Shown here: in pieces, positions 37,201 through 52,300 of the stretch
How the letters are laid out: each line of letters opens with the position of its first letter
Numbering within the stretch: position 1 is the stretch's first letter
NCBI GenBank assembly: GCA_963924555.1
Contig: OZ004592.1
Coordinates: 3,162,001-3,226,000 of the forward strand
From: Crambe crambe
Lineage: Eukaryota; Porifera; Demospongiae; Poecilosclerida; Crambeidae
Reading direction: 5' to 3'
Length of the DNA: 64,000 nt
Program-made: the position numbers and the translations under genes
Notes under the pieces: generated by a model
The model's input: only the letters and a program-made list of their open reading frames with translations
Databases searched by the model: none
What the model was told of the DNA's origin: nothing

Positions 37201-40200
37201 CTAGCAAGAACTCTCAAAGCATTATTTCATAGTAGCTGGTTCTAGAAGTTATTGCTGAACAAAAACATGAAGAACCACAAGTGTTGAATGAAGTTATAGT
37301 TATGTATGTAAATAGAGTGAATGGTTAGTTCTAAAAGAATAGACTGAACATTATTAGTAGAAGATTAGATGGAACTACCTCTGAGTAGATACATATCATC
37401 TGTAATTTTATTTTATAAACAGTTATACCCTAGCCCTAGCCCTAGCCACACGTGTGCATACAGAATAACAGAGCTCACAATAACACTCTCATTATTGACC
37501 GGACATGATTATCTAATAGCAGTTAACAAAATTGGTTGGACAAAGGTAGAAAATTGAAGAAATTGACCGGGAATGTCCTGTGACTGACTGTTATTGTGGC
37601 TAGCTTGCTTGACTTAAACCACTAGAACTGTTGTACAGTAATATAAATACTCACTGGAATGGGATAGTCAACTCTTCATTCCAGAATGGATTTGATCCAC
37701 AAGCACTAGCAGTTCTCAAAACAACATCTCCATAACTCACTTCAACATAAGGTGATACTACACCTATATTCTAATGATATCATTATGAAGTGATTTACTA
37801 CTATACTAAAACAATAACAACAACAACAACAACACACAACAACAACAACAAAAAACAACAAGATTAGTGCAATTTAGCTATTATGCTGTGCTTATTGTTC
37901 CCTGCACGTTTTGGTGCTGTTGAATTTGTGCTGACACCCTTGTAGTAAGCTTTGGATATAGTTGAGAGACTTTGCTTCTGCATCACATAATTATTATAAT
38001 ATTAAACTACTTCTCTGAGACTCTACATTGAGTTTACACTCTCCAGTAAAAAGTTTTGAACATAAAGCCTGTTGCTGCACCTCATGCATGGAGTCAGGGC
38101 TAATCATTTGGCAGAGATTAATTGTATTATGAACACACATTAAATTAGGAATGTGGGACCTGCCAATTATGTATATAAAGTAGGACTAGAAACTACACCA
38201 CCTAAACATCTATAATAAATTGTACACATGCACAGTGAATGCTCTTGTTGCAGCTGTTTCAAGCCATGTAAGAACAGAATATATCTATGAAAATCCTAGA
38301 CCACACCAATGAAGCTAGCACTGATCCAATGAAATTTTTTTTTTTAAACATTAAGAAAATTCCATCATTTTATCTTGTTCTTCCTTTATGCATAGAACCC
38401 TAATTAAGAAAAATGATGCTCTATTCCCCACTAAGTAAAACAAGGAGGATCAGCAGTCTTTTGATCACACATTCAGCCTTGATAAACTATTTCCATTGAC
38501 ATGGGCTTGCGCACTCTGCACATGCATACATTGCATACCACATCCAATGAAGTGGTCCTTCCACCATCACCTGCTGTATCACCACGTCTTTTGGTGTACA
38601 CTGAAACAGTATCAAAAATTATTGCCATTTAGTATTCTTTGGGACATACCTTGCTGCAGACTGTGAGGTCTAGTGGCATTCTCCGATATATTCTCTCTCA
38701 GTGGTACATTGAAAGCTCTAATAACTCGTACAACAATATTTGCATCAGAGATATCTATATTATGGGTATTTCTCTTCTTTCTTTCTCTTCTTATTGGCTT
38801 AAGTGGTCTCCTTGGAACCAGTAGATCCACAAGAGTTGACTTCAGAGCACTTTAATACCATTATAGTATTATCAAAGCAAATTACAGCATAGAAATATTG
38901 TACCTTATGTTTGGAATGAACTCAGAAATAACAACTTCTGAAAGCATTACATTTCCATTTGAAGAGTGAATTTGGGATAATACTCTTTCACGGATCTGGA
39001 TGAATAATATTAAAATAATTTTTTTTCAATTTTTTTATTTAACATACATCCAATAAAAATTTATTTTGTTCCTCTTTCCTAGAGCTATAAAAATCTCCAA
39101 GAATAACCAATGGAAGATCATAGTCAGCATAAGCCTTGTATTCAACAGTTTCTTTCCACATGCTGCCACTAATGGACTTTGAAGAGAGTGGGATGATTTT
39201 ATTTTTGAGGCCTCGATGCTAAATATAAAATAAAATGAACTAATCTTTATATAGCCACACAAAATTACTCACCCCCTGATCTCTCATGTGTAACATACTA
39301 AATCTTTTATTGCAGTTGAAGTCATTATCAGTAATAAAACTTTGATCACTGTCCAAGTTTATAAGCCGGAAAAATATATTTTCTTCTGGTATAGATTCAA
39401 TAAGGTGCAATAATTCAGCATTTCTGGGATCATTTGGATCAAGTCTAGATTGCTCTGTGTGAATATATAATTCATAATAAGAGCATCAATTCACCACTAC
39501 AGAGCCACCATTGAGTACATTACTATAGACCCCTTGCACAGCCACCCACTTCAGTATTCTTCTCTTAGAGGACTATCCAAATGGCAGTATTGTATTGAGT
39601 AGCACTGTTCTGAGCTCATTCTCCCAATGAGAAGTAGCAATTGTGTTCTTTTCTGCTAGGGCCTTCGATGCTCATTCATAATTTCAAGACCTGATTCATG
39701 CAGATACTGGAGAAAGCAGGCTCCAAACAGGTACTGTATTCATTTACACACCTCCCAATATGGGACAAGTGATGTCATTCTATTAATTGGACTTAATAAC
39801 TAATCCTTATCAGAGGATCTGAATTGTCAAGGAATCAAATTATAGGTATACTATGTACAAATACCCAGTACATCATATAAACTAAGCATTTTCCTCAAGA
39901 AGTTTTCTGTGATTTGGTAGGTAAGCATGCTACATTTTATAGCTGGCAAGATCTCATTTCATGATACAGCATGAATTTTACATCGGTTGACCAATATCTA
40001 TCACCAGAAGGTTGATTGGGTGAGTATATGCTTCACATCACTAAAAATAGATCTACAAGTCGTCCTGGGATGAATAGTGTCCCATGGTCTGCAGTGTCTG
40101 CACTTATTAACAACACATAATAGGCTATATAGCCTGAGAGTAAATTGTAACCACAGTTGATAACCGACTTGTGTATTGTGTACTAGCTAATTAGTGATCC

Positions 40201-40319
40201 TATTGGTCTTAGGTATGACTTAAACCTTTACCATACAAGTAGAAGCATATGTAGAGGCACCATCTTACTTTGAGAAGCTGAAAATACTTCGAATAATATA
40301 CATTCCTCAACACCCCCCC

Positions 40320-40384
<65 letters not shown>

Positions 40385-43300
40385 TTTGTTGTTGTTTTTT
40401 GGCACAGTCATGTGGCTACTTGACTCTCATTGGCCAATCCAAATTCCTGCAGAACTGCTTTCCTTCCCCAAGGAGGTTTGAGTATCCTGACTACCATGAG
40501 TCAATGGTCAAAGGGTTTCCACCTGAAAACTCTTCACCACACTATTGGCATGACCCAACTCCATGACTAACCTGGAGAGGTCCAAAGTTTCTCATACACT
40601 GGCAAATGACATTATAATCTCACAACTAGGTTGGAATCTCATGGGATTGGTTTAATTAATTAAGTTGGAGCCTAGCTGTTAGATGGAAAATTATATAGTG
40701 ACAATAATTACTCGGGAAATGTACATTGAGTGCATAGCTGCATTAAGCACCTCTTTTCCCTGGGAATCTACTCTCCTCATCTAAAATATACCGTTTTGGA
40801 CAGCACATTTACTAATATACTACTACATCGTTCAGCTCCCTGCTTTCATGTGTGCTAGTCTCGGCAGATCCCTTCTCACATAGACTATTCAACACACTTG
40901 GTAACTGGCTAGCAAATTGCATCCCAGTGATTAGCCGATCCTTATGTCATAGCTCTGTACTACATACAGCGTAAGTCTTTTGTATGGATTTACTCTTGAA
41001 AAGGAAAAGCAAAAAATATTATTACCTATCCATTTCTTGACTCCCCGTAGGTCTGTAATACCAGCAACTCCTAATGTACAAACTGCATCTGTATACTTTG
41101 AACTGAATAAAACACACACACAAATAATTTACAGTAGCAGAAAGAAAGAAGTAATATGCAACATTTGAGAAGTGCTCTATAAAGGCTAACTAGTTATGTG
41201 CTTGTAGCACAGAGGGCGAGTGAAGCAACACAGCTTGCTTTTGTGAAAACTTTAAATTATTGTTACCTAGTTGGTATAGCATCTGTTTTCTATAAGCCCT
41301 TGATACTACTTCTCTTTGTTCAGCAGACTCTGAATCTAATCTCGGCCTTTTTTCCCTGTCACTTTCAGACTCTGCTCTTCTTTTTTCTCTATCTCCTTCA
41401 TTTCTTCTGGACTTGGCATCCTCAGACTCTGCTTGTCGTTTTCTTCTTTCTCTATCTCTTTTATCAAGCTTTGACCATCTTTGTTCCGCTGATTCAGAGC
41501 TTCTTCTGGCCCCATCCTTCGCATTCCTTTGGTCCAACCTTGCTGCTCAGTTTTGGACCAGTGTTCATTCGCTTCACTTTCCATCATTAGCTAAAAGTTT
41601 TCAATCGTTTCTATAGCTATTTTGCGCATGCAGTATTTTACCCTCAGGGCTAGATGTACATATGTACCATAATAATTATATATATCGGCACTATCCAGTT
41701 TGTACACCATAGAAAGGGGCTCGCTTCGCTTGCGAATATAGCAAGGCTATCAGTGGTATACTGAATGTTTCATAGGTGACTAATGCTCTCAAAGTATTAT
41801 TTTACTCAAGCAGCAGCAGTTGGCAGTGCAGTTGGTAGCTTTTATACAATAAGTTATGAAATCTTGATTTCATGGCTCAGAGATGCTCAGGAGATGCTCA
41901 GATGGCTATTTAACTGTACTTGTTAATTAGTACCTGATAACTAGCTGGCTAACAGCAAAAGGATGGAGATCCTGCACCTACTTCAAGCAAGCTTAAATGA
42001 TTAGAGTATATCCCAGGACTTCCTCTGTGAAAGTTCTACCATAAAACTGATAGCTGAACATCAAGTAATGACAGATTCGCTAGTCAATTGCGAGGTCAAG
42101 GTCCAAGAATCATACGGATGATGATGAACGACCGGCAATTTTAGAAGTCACTGTAAAATGATACTGCTTTGTCTTCTACTCTTCATACTTGGACTCCTAG
42201 CACATTGAAGGTGTTCTGTCTTTAAGTAGTATTCTGGAGTTATGAAAGAAATACTATGTATTAGTCCAATGGGACAATCCGTGCCATCCCTACTTAGAGA
42301 GTACTATCATACTCTCTGATATCCCATTGGTTGAGTTGTCTAACTTATTTAGATCATGCCTGTGCAACAACTTACTCACAACTGCTGAGTTGCTAGCTAG
42401 CTTGACAAACACTAATGGTAACTGAGTAGCCAACCCTGGGACTTCCACTCATAACCACTACATGTTATCTAGGCACTACTGTCTAAGTGAACAGTGCACT
42501 CGTTTGTTAGTTGTTCACACTACTCAAAAGTTGGCTGCTCTATATTCAAAAATAGCGTGTCATTTTCTAACTGGCTAACTTTCAACCTACCAGCTTTCAA
42601 CCTACAAGGTGGCAGACATTTTTGCAGTGCACTCAACAACAGTAAAGGCCTTTACTAGGGGAAGCAAAGCATTGTGGCGAATGAATCGGAAGAATCTACA
42701 TACATTTCATAAATTTTCATATCCCCTGACTATGATAATAGTACTTTGTGAAGCAGAGAGTGGGTCCATCATGTCAATAATTAAAATTATAGACATGCAC
42801 CATAATACCCTTTCATTAATCAATAAGAAATTACAGATGGGGCTTTTGACCAATTTCCGGAGATAAGACTCTATCTTCATCATCTATCCCCCAACAAACA
42901 GCTGCATTAAGGTATCCAGTTGTGAGAAGGATGCCAGCCTCATGGAAAGATGGAAGATAATTACCTGAAAGAAACCATGGTTATCACAGATATTATACTC
43001 ATGTGGATATAACTAGCCTCAGCCCCAGGCACTCTTTTGCGACCTGTCTAAAAGAGAGCCTAGTATCAGTTGTACGCGTTAGCCTCGGAATTCCGAGGCT
43101 TCCATATATTCCTTGTACACTCTCTGTAAATGGACGTCTATTCATGAAAAAATAATCCAGCCTAAAGACAGCATAAGTACTGCAGTAGCAAGTGGTATGG
43201 AAAAACTGGACAAGAAAAGGAGAAAGGAATCTAACTCAGTAAAGTTTCAGGTTATTACCTGTATACTACACGCATGCGAAACAATTGATACCAGGCTCTA

Positions 43301-46300
43301 TGATGAGGCTAATGAAACAACCTACTTGTGGAAATTGCTAAATAATCCTTGCCTCGTTCTCATTACTATGCAATATCTACACTGCAAGTTCTGTAGCTTT
43401 ACCATCGCTATTATCCACTTATACGTTACCATTTTATTCATCAGCCAAGGGAATTAAAATATTTTTTTGCAGTGTTTCAGTTGTAGGACGAAAATAATCC
43501 ACAAACTTTTAGTGACTCCATAGCAACAACTTTTTGCTGTTTATAAAATCCAACTCTGCTTGTATCCAGACTTCAACTGCACAGTAAACTAAACTAATGC
43601 ATTAATCTATAGGGGCATAGCTATTAGATTTATCAAGGCAGACTGTCATTAATCAGCACGGATAAAGCATGAAGGCAAGAAGAAACAGTGCCATAGGTTT
43701 TTATTCATGCATGTATTAATTGGTATGGATAATTTTGGAAAAAAGAACATATAGCATTCAATTTGGCACAGATCAACACATTTGATCCAATCCTGACGGA
43801 CAAAGGTGTTTTCAGTTGTTACTACTTATCTGAATGGGAAAAGAGATCAAGCTCCTACCAGTAAGCAGGAAAGAAGAGATCCATTTGAGTGACTTTTCAA
43901 TAATCCACCAGGTCTTTTACCCTACAACAAATTTATAGGGACTCAAGAAACTATGAATGTTGAAATCAAGCTTAATCCAGAGAGTCTCTGCTGCTTGGTG
44001 AGCCACTGCAGAAGCACAGAAGGGGAACATGCATTAGCTAGATGCATGATAGTAGTAAAAATAAAGTATTACTACAAGTATTTCTTCAATAACTCCTTTG
44101 CATGTCTACCCCCTTACAAATGACTACTCACACTTTCCTCTTTGAAAAAGCTCTCTTTATTATCATTGCTCTTGATATTGGAAAAAAAAAACTGCCTGCA
44201 AATCTGAATCCATTTAGTTGGGCAGTCATTTATAATTTTCAGTCCATTTTCTGATACACACGAGGCAAGGATTGAAAGTGCCAAAAAAAAGTATACAGAG
44301 TTGTTTCATAAATTAGACAAGTCGACAGGCTGTTTTCAAGCCAACCAATTTCCTGTTTCCATATCAATTAATTTCACTGGTCCATTAATTTTCATAGCAT
44401 AGTCAAGACATCAACTACAGCACGGAGATCAAGTACTTACACCCATTAGAGAAATGATGGGCAGCTTTATATGCTGAGATGACAAAGTACTGCATAAAGG
44501 GTCCAACTACCTTGATCATTTGTTATATCTGCTCTAACTTTCTCAATTCATAACCAAGATACATATTTAGCTGATCACCCACTCTTTGAGCTGGTTTTGA
44601 GAATTGAGAAAGTTATAGCAGTTATAAGTGAACACAAAATTGACTTCAGGTGGATATTCCAAGCTACCTATATTAGCTAGAATTTGGGTAGCACTGCAGG
44701 ATGGATAATTTTACCAGTTTTTTTTTTTTTTTCCTGCCAGTTTAGAGCAGAGCATGGCAGACCTTTAAATGAATCAATCATTATAATACTGGAACTATTA
44801 CTAAAGACTTAAAAACCGGTGCAGCCATGATTTGTATGCAAATACAGTGGAACCTCCTCTCTAGATATTAAAAGTTTCCCTCACTTATAAGCTCAATCCT
44901 AGGTTGCTTGGTGTGATCCTGTGTCCACCATATATACTGCTAGAGTATGCTGCTAATCTTTGATTCCTGGGAGTTCTTTTTAAATCCCATTATATGTTTT
45001 ATTATACTAATTCTATCACTGGTATAATTATAATGAGGAAACAGGAAATGATTAAGTAGAGCGGAAAACATTGAAGCTGTCTAACTCATTATCATGTACT
45101 TACCTGATCCCACTGCAGAATGTGTAAAGGTAAATGGTTTATTGGATGTAAAATGATATTTTTCAGTGCCAGCTAAACTCTTCACAGTTTGTTGTAACTC
45201 TGGAATAGGAATGTACACTTCAGCAACAAGACTATAAGTGAGGAATCTTGATTCAAATACTTGTAGCTTTATGCTTTCTGGCCATTGTACTATTTGAATA
45301 GTGAAAATTTCTCCAAAGTAGACAGAAAAATCCGAATTAAGGTTACTACAAAAAGAATTGGGTAAAACACATAATATTATAGAAACTCTCCACTCTCTGT
45401 TTTGATTGATTCACATCTGTAATCAAATAGGATGTCAGCACTTTCCCCAGAAAAAGAGCACACATTAAGCCCCTTTTACACAAGGGTTTTAACTGGTTAT
45501 TGCACCCAAGGCGACATGACTGAATCTGGATTCAACCCACCTGTTGGTGTACCTATAAACAGCTGCACTGGGACAGCTCAATTCATTGTGGTCTGTCATA
45601 GTGTAATGGGCTTTTATAACTGGACTTCAATGCCAATTCACTTTATGAGAGGTGTGTGTGGACAGAACTAAAATTGGGATTGAGTCTGAATTGAAACCTA
45701 CATGTAAACAGGGCTTTACATTATAGTTGATTACGACCTACACCAAATTTTTACAGACTATTTTAAGTCTTGATAACGCACCTTTCTTTTGTTTGTGAAA
45801 CCTGCTGATCATTATAAAATATTTTAATATAGAATCTTGTTCTACCAACATCTTCTCGCCGCAGTTGTTCTTCTGTAGGGCAGTGCTGACTAACTGCATT
45901 GCTATGATGCAACTCTGGAATCAAAAGTGGTTCACCAGGAGGTTTATGGTGACTACGATAATAATCACTGAGTTTATGCCTTAACTGAGACTCATCAAAT
46001 GCAAATAGAGGGAAGGGATGTTGATCTAGATAAAAATGAACATGACTTGTAGTCCAACCTGCTTAATATATAAGTTACATACTTTCTGAAGATACTTCAT
46101 TATGAGCCAAAGATTCTTCTGCTTGCCCAGGTGTGCCTTTCCCACAGACCTTTTATTCAAGAAAAGTAATGACAAACTATTCAGGATGGAAGGGGGAAAA
46201 TACTAACTTAGCTATTAAATGAATTAAGTATTATTTTTTAGTCAAATACATAGCCTCTCGTATTTTAACATGTGATTTCAAGAGTAGGAGTAGTAATTTG

Positions 46301-49300
46301 GAATTCTACCAGCAGAGGGAAAGACCTGAAGGGTGACTCCAGAAGTATTTTTGAAGAAAGTGAAAAGAAAAGGCATGGGTGTGGCCTGTGTAAGTTTTTT
46401 CATATGCAAATGAAAATTTACCTTCATTGAGTAATTGCTAATACCTATCATAATGAAAGGTGCAAGTGTAAGAGAGTTTACTTTATTCATGGGAGTTGAT
46501 GGCCTGTAGTGTGAATGAGTAACTAGCTATCTATATGAAGTATGTAGCTGTGGCTTGAAAGAAGATGAAATAAACTATGATGCTGTCTTGGATGTAGAAA
46601 GAGTTAGCTAGCACATAATCTTAGATATGATAAAATCTGCATGTACTATCATTTTTTCATGAACAAAATATATGCAAAAAGCCTAAAAATATCTTATCAA
46701 AGCTACTGATAGTAAGCCTCAGTAAATGGGCATTCTGAAATACAAATCTATATTCAAATACTGACTTGCTTATTTCCATTCAGCTAGTTGCGATACCTGT
46801 AAGTGTTCCTGACTTCTTAAAGCATACTGCTCTTGGAATTCATCACGATATTCTAGCAACTCTTCTTCAATTTCAAATTTTAACTGAGCTTCTTCTTCTA
46901 TAATATTAGCCTCCACCCTATAAATAATCGATTTAAGTGTCTCACAAGAGCAGAAGCACTTAACTATTCTCAAAGTGATACTATTGGGGCATGGCAAAAA
47001 TAAATAAACATTCTGATGATATTTACAGTTTTCCAAGGTGTTTATTATTATTTTCTACTTGGCATGCAATTGGCCCTTGGGAAAAAAATTACGTACCAAA
47101 TAGAAAGTAACTGGGGCAATGTGCAATGTTAATTTTTACAGTGAGCAAGCAAGTACAATAGGCTTTTAGAGCTGATATTTTGTGCTTCTAACTCCTGGTG
47201 AGTAATGTAAGTGGCAGGCAGCTGCATCTTAGATAAGCCTAGAGCCTACAATCCACTTAGATAAGCCTAGGCCTACTATCCAAAGAGGCTGTAGAAATCA
47301 CAATTACAATTGGAGCATGCGCATTATGCACGGCAGGGTGCTACTATTGCACTAATCTGGCGTAGCCAGCCCCAAGCGCCAATGGCGCGAGGGTCTGGAG
47401 ACACATAATACTTGGACTTGTTCATTTAGCAAGAAATCTGCTAAATGAATGAATATCATTATGTGACGTTTTCTGACGTTTAGTGACACGAAATGACGTC
47501 ACAGGCCACTGGATGACGTCATTTAAAGGCCTCGCTTTGCTCTGGAACAACACTGAAAGATGCTGCCGACAGAGCTGCTGTTGTTTGGGGTACCGATCCA
47601 TACGACTGGGGTTGAAGTGTGAGCAGTTGGATGCTTTTCTATCTAGGAGAGATGTTCCTCGGTTCTGCCCACTGCACGCACGTAATGTGTCATCGTGACA
47701 CATGAATTATTGGAAGAGTCATCTGACACTTCCTGCCCCGAACAAGTCCATGTAATACGTGTCACCAGACCCTCGCACCATCAGCGCTCGGGGCTGGCTA
47801 CGCCAGATTACTATAGCACCACATGTACGACATGTACGTAAGTATGCCTGGGGGATTTTGGAGTGTAGACATATTATTTTTACAATTTCAATGAGTCATG
47901 ACCTGAGAGTCAGCTCACTCACTCGCTGAATAATATAATGTGCTCTTAGGAGCTTTTTCTTCCCATCTCCAGAGCTAAAAATAACAGGCGGACATCGATC
48001 ATTTTCCGTGCATCGGATTTGACCGATCAATTCATTGTTTGTACTGCCACAATGTCCTAATAATAATTTTGCGAGCTCTATACGAACTTTCGACCAAGTT
48101 TTGGAACTTAGACTGAAGTAGAAAGGCTTCATCGTGCACGGAGAATCCAAGCAAATGACCAGAAGCTTCAAGTTTATACGCTTGGAAATATGAACTAACT
48201 AAGCTTTCTACGCTACCTTCAGTACCTTAATAGTCTTGTGACGAATGTCTAGGCCTAGCATTAGAATTATATTTCAGAAGGTCCGTGGTCCGTCTCACAT
48301 ATCAATGGTGTTTGGTCCAGTTTCCTAACATTCACAGCTAGTAGGGTAGGTGTGGGTATTATGAGTCAGCTAAGTATTGTTGCTCTTTTCTTGGAAATGG
48401 ACTATCTTAGAATCCTGAAAATTGCTCCAGATATAAAATAGGTTATGTAGAACTAATGTGTGGAGAAAGTAATAAAAATATTGCATCTTGTAGATAGGAG
48501 TCATGATCTTACATGACATACTCAGGAAGGTATTATGAGTCATAGGTATGAATTATGAGTCACTGGCTTGATTTTTGTCTCTAAAAATTGATAATGTAGC
48601 TAAGATTCTACAAATAAAAATAATAACCTTAGATTACTTTAAAATTCATTTTTTACTCCATCTTGTGGCATCATTGCTTCCCTGCGCTTTTTTTATTCAG
48701 ATTGGTTACGATTATACCCATTTTTAAAGTTCTCATGTTTATGTATGAATAAGGCATTTTCTGGATGATTTTATTTGATCAAAAGACCAAAAAAATGATT
48801 AAGTTTTCATATCTAAAGTATATCAAGTGGTGAACCCATAATAGGGACTGACTCATAATATCCACACCTACCCTATTTGTAGAATTTATGTCATTGGAAG
48901 TGGGCGTGACTTATTTTCTCTATATATAACCCAGAAAAGATAAAAAAGATCAGACAGGAAGCAAGGAGCCTCCTATAATCACTGGATCACCCCCACCCCC
49001 CCCCCCCCCCCTCAGCGAGGGAAGTATCCAGAATCATAGTGCTATGTCCCAGGGGATTCCCCCAGCACCTCTCTTTTACAGATCCCTACAAAGAGACTTC
49101 TCCAGGTCACTGGAGAGAGGGGATCAATCATATGAGACACCCTGTCACCTCTCTGCCGAGGCCCAGGAAGAGTTACATTGGTGGGAACGGTGGAACGGCA
49201 AGAGTCCATCAGCCGGAGTTGACAATAGAATCAGATGCATCCCTCAGAGGATGGGGAGCAGCGTCAATGGGAATAACAACGGGTGTCCCGTGGTCCCCGG

Positions 49301-52300
49301 AGGAAAGGGAACTTCACATCAACTGCCTAGAAATTATGGCAGCAATGCTAGCAATCAAGACGTTGGTAGACACCTCAGTCCTAATTCTGATCGACAACAC
49401 CACAGCAGTGGCATATATAAACCACCTGGGAGGGACAGTGTCCCCTCAAGCAGTGGACATTACCAAATACCTATGGATGTGGTGTCTGGAAAGAAATATT
49501 GCACTGAAAGCTCAATACCTTCCAGGAGTGGAAAATATGCGAGCAGACAGGGAATCAAGGGAGATGAAAGATCGATCAGACTGGATGCTGAACCCTCATA
49601 TATTCGAGGTCATACAGGCTACAATGGGCCCAGTCAAAATAGCGTCACGTCGGACAGCACAACTACCCCAGTTCTTCAGTTGGCGCCCAGACCCTCTGGC
49701 ACTAGCAACAGATGCCCTACTACAAGACTGGAGTGGACTGCAGGCATATGCCAATCCCCCAGGGAATCTGATGGGCAGAACCCTGGCCAAAGTGCAGAGG
49801 GACACAGTAGAATTGATGCTACTGATAGCTCCAGTGTGGCCATCACAACCCTGGTATCCAATACTACTGGATCTCCTAATAGATTATCCAAGACTAATCA
49901 CACCCCAGGAAAACCTGCTGCTGGAGACTGCAGAGTCAGCACTCCCAGAACTGATCCCCCAGCTAGCCGTGAGGCCTATCTCAAACAGAGATTTGAGGCA
50001 GAAAGCCTTTCAGAAGGAGCTTCAAAACTCCTACTGGCGTCATGGCGAGCAAAGTCATCAGCGTCCTATGATTCCATGTTCAAAAAATGGATTAGCTGGT
50101 GTGAGGAACGGGGTTCAGATCCCATTCCTGTAAGTGATGTCGCTAACTTCCTGGCAAACCTGTATGAGAAAGGTTACCAGCAGAGGTCAATCAACGCATA
50201 CCAATCAGCAATTGCCTCAGCCCATGATAAAGTTAATGGGGTTAGTGTGGGCCAACATCCCACAATTTCTCGACTAATAGCGGGGGTGGCTAATGCTAGA
50301 CCACCACAGCCACGATACACTTCTACATGGGATATCAATATAGTCCTAAGATATCTTGAAGGACTAGGTAACAATAACAATCTCCCCCTTAAAGGCTTAA
50401 CAATGAAAACAGCCATGCTTCTGGCATTGACGAGACCGTCAAGGTTAACAGACCTTCAAACCCAGAGGGTATATGGTTTCACCCATCCAAACCAGCAAAG
50501 CAAACTAAAGCTGGGAAACTTGCCCAAGGTTTCTTCTTCCCACGTTTCGAAGAAAACGATCTACTGTGCCCAGTATTAACAGTTAAATGCTACCTACAGA
50601 AGACAGAGTCTCTTCGGAAATGTGGTGGCACAGAGGTGACCCAACTGTTTATAGCATGTATAAAACCCCACAATGCTGTATCTTCATCCACAATAGCACG
50701 CTGGCTAAAATCGGTGCAAGAGAAGGCAGGTATTGACACCTCCATATTTAAAGCCCACTCTACAAGAGGTGCCTCAGTGAGTGCAGCTGCACACTAGTGA
50801 TATATTACAAGCGGCAGATTGGAGCACAGAGTCTGTCTTCCAAAAATTCTATTATAAGCCTATTCACGATTGTACATATGGCAGAGCTATTTTATCGGAC
50901 AAGAGCTAAGAGCTACAAAAATCACCATTGATATGTGAGACGGACCTTCTGAAATATAATTTCAGAATGGCTAAGACCATGCAATGGTTGCATGCTATTC
51001 TGAATTATATGAGGAAGGGAAGTCGATCATATCAATGGTCCCACCCTCAGTGAAGGCCCCACCCTTAACCATTGATATGATAATTGTATGATTAATTAAG
51101 GCCGAAAAAAGGCCGATGATACTGACCATGTGCAGGTTATATAGAGAAAATAAGTCACACCCACTTCCAGTGACATAATTATTCAGTAAATTCTACAAAT
51201 ACTAGCTGTGAATGTTAGGAAACTAGGCCAAACACCATTGATATGATCGACTTCTCTTCCTCATATAATTCAGAATAGCATACAACCATTGCATGGTCTT
51301 TGCCATTCTGAAATTAGGTGGTAAGAAACTCTAACTCTAGTTCGAGACTCCGCCCACTTCAAGTTATGTAGAGTGCGCGCGCTCGGGCGTGCATGTTCTC
51401 TACTAACATTGCAAGCAGTGAGGTGGGCTAGCTATAATAAGCTATTATTAAGGCCCCCTTAAAGGGAGTAGATGTAGGAATGAGAGTATGGAGGTAAGAA
51501 GAGAGATAAGAAGGACGAAAAGAAAGAAAAAAGAAAGTACAAAACAAAACAAAAGACACAAGACTAATAGGGTAGGTGTGGGTATTATGAGTCAGCTAGG
51601 TATTGTTGCTCTTTTCTTGGAAATGGACTATCTTAGAATGCTGAAAATTGCTCCAGAATAGGTTATGTAGAAATAAAAATATTGCATCTTGTAGATAGGA
51701 GTTATGATCTTACATGACACACTCGGGAAGGTATTGAGTCATCGGTATGAATTATGAGTTGCTGGCTTATTTTTTTGTCTCTAAGAATTGATAATGTAGC
51801 TAAGATTTCTACAAAATAAAAATAATAACCTTAAAATTAATTTTTTACTCCATCTTGTAGCATCATTGCTTCCCTGTGCTTTTTAAAATTCAGATTGGTC
51901 ATAATTATACCCATTTTTAAAGTTCTCATTTAAGATAATGTTTATGCATGAATAAGGATGATCAAAAGACAAAAAAAATTATTAGGTTTTCATATCTAAA
52001 GCATCAACTCTTGTAGATTCTTATCAAGTGGTGAACCCATAATAAGGACTGACTCATAATACACACACCTACCCTAGTTTAATAGCATACTGCGTGTGCA
52101 TGCTCCACGTGAACAGCTGTTGTTGTTGTTTTTTATGATGCGGGGATTAAACCTGTTAGGGCTAGTGGCTCTCAATGGGTTACACACAAGCTTAATGCGA
52201 TGAAGCGAGTTATCTCCAAGTTTGGTGCCTACACCAGCCATTTGATAGCTTTAGCTGAGGATTCATCCATCAAAGCAGTTGATCGTGCTAAGCTTAGTGG

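Noticed and set aside
47896-48171. 91-codon minus-strand frame as the first exon of CC2D2A
   Set aside because: Exon 46797-46917 joins in phase to 57118-57248 instead, the frame has no CC2D2A resemblance, and part of it recurs as a repeat near 58140-58260.
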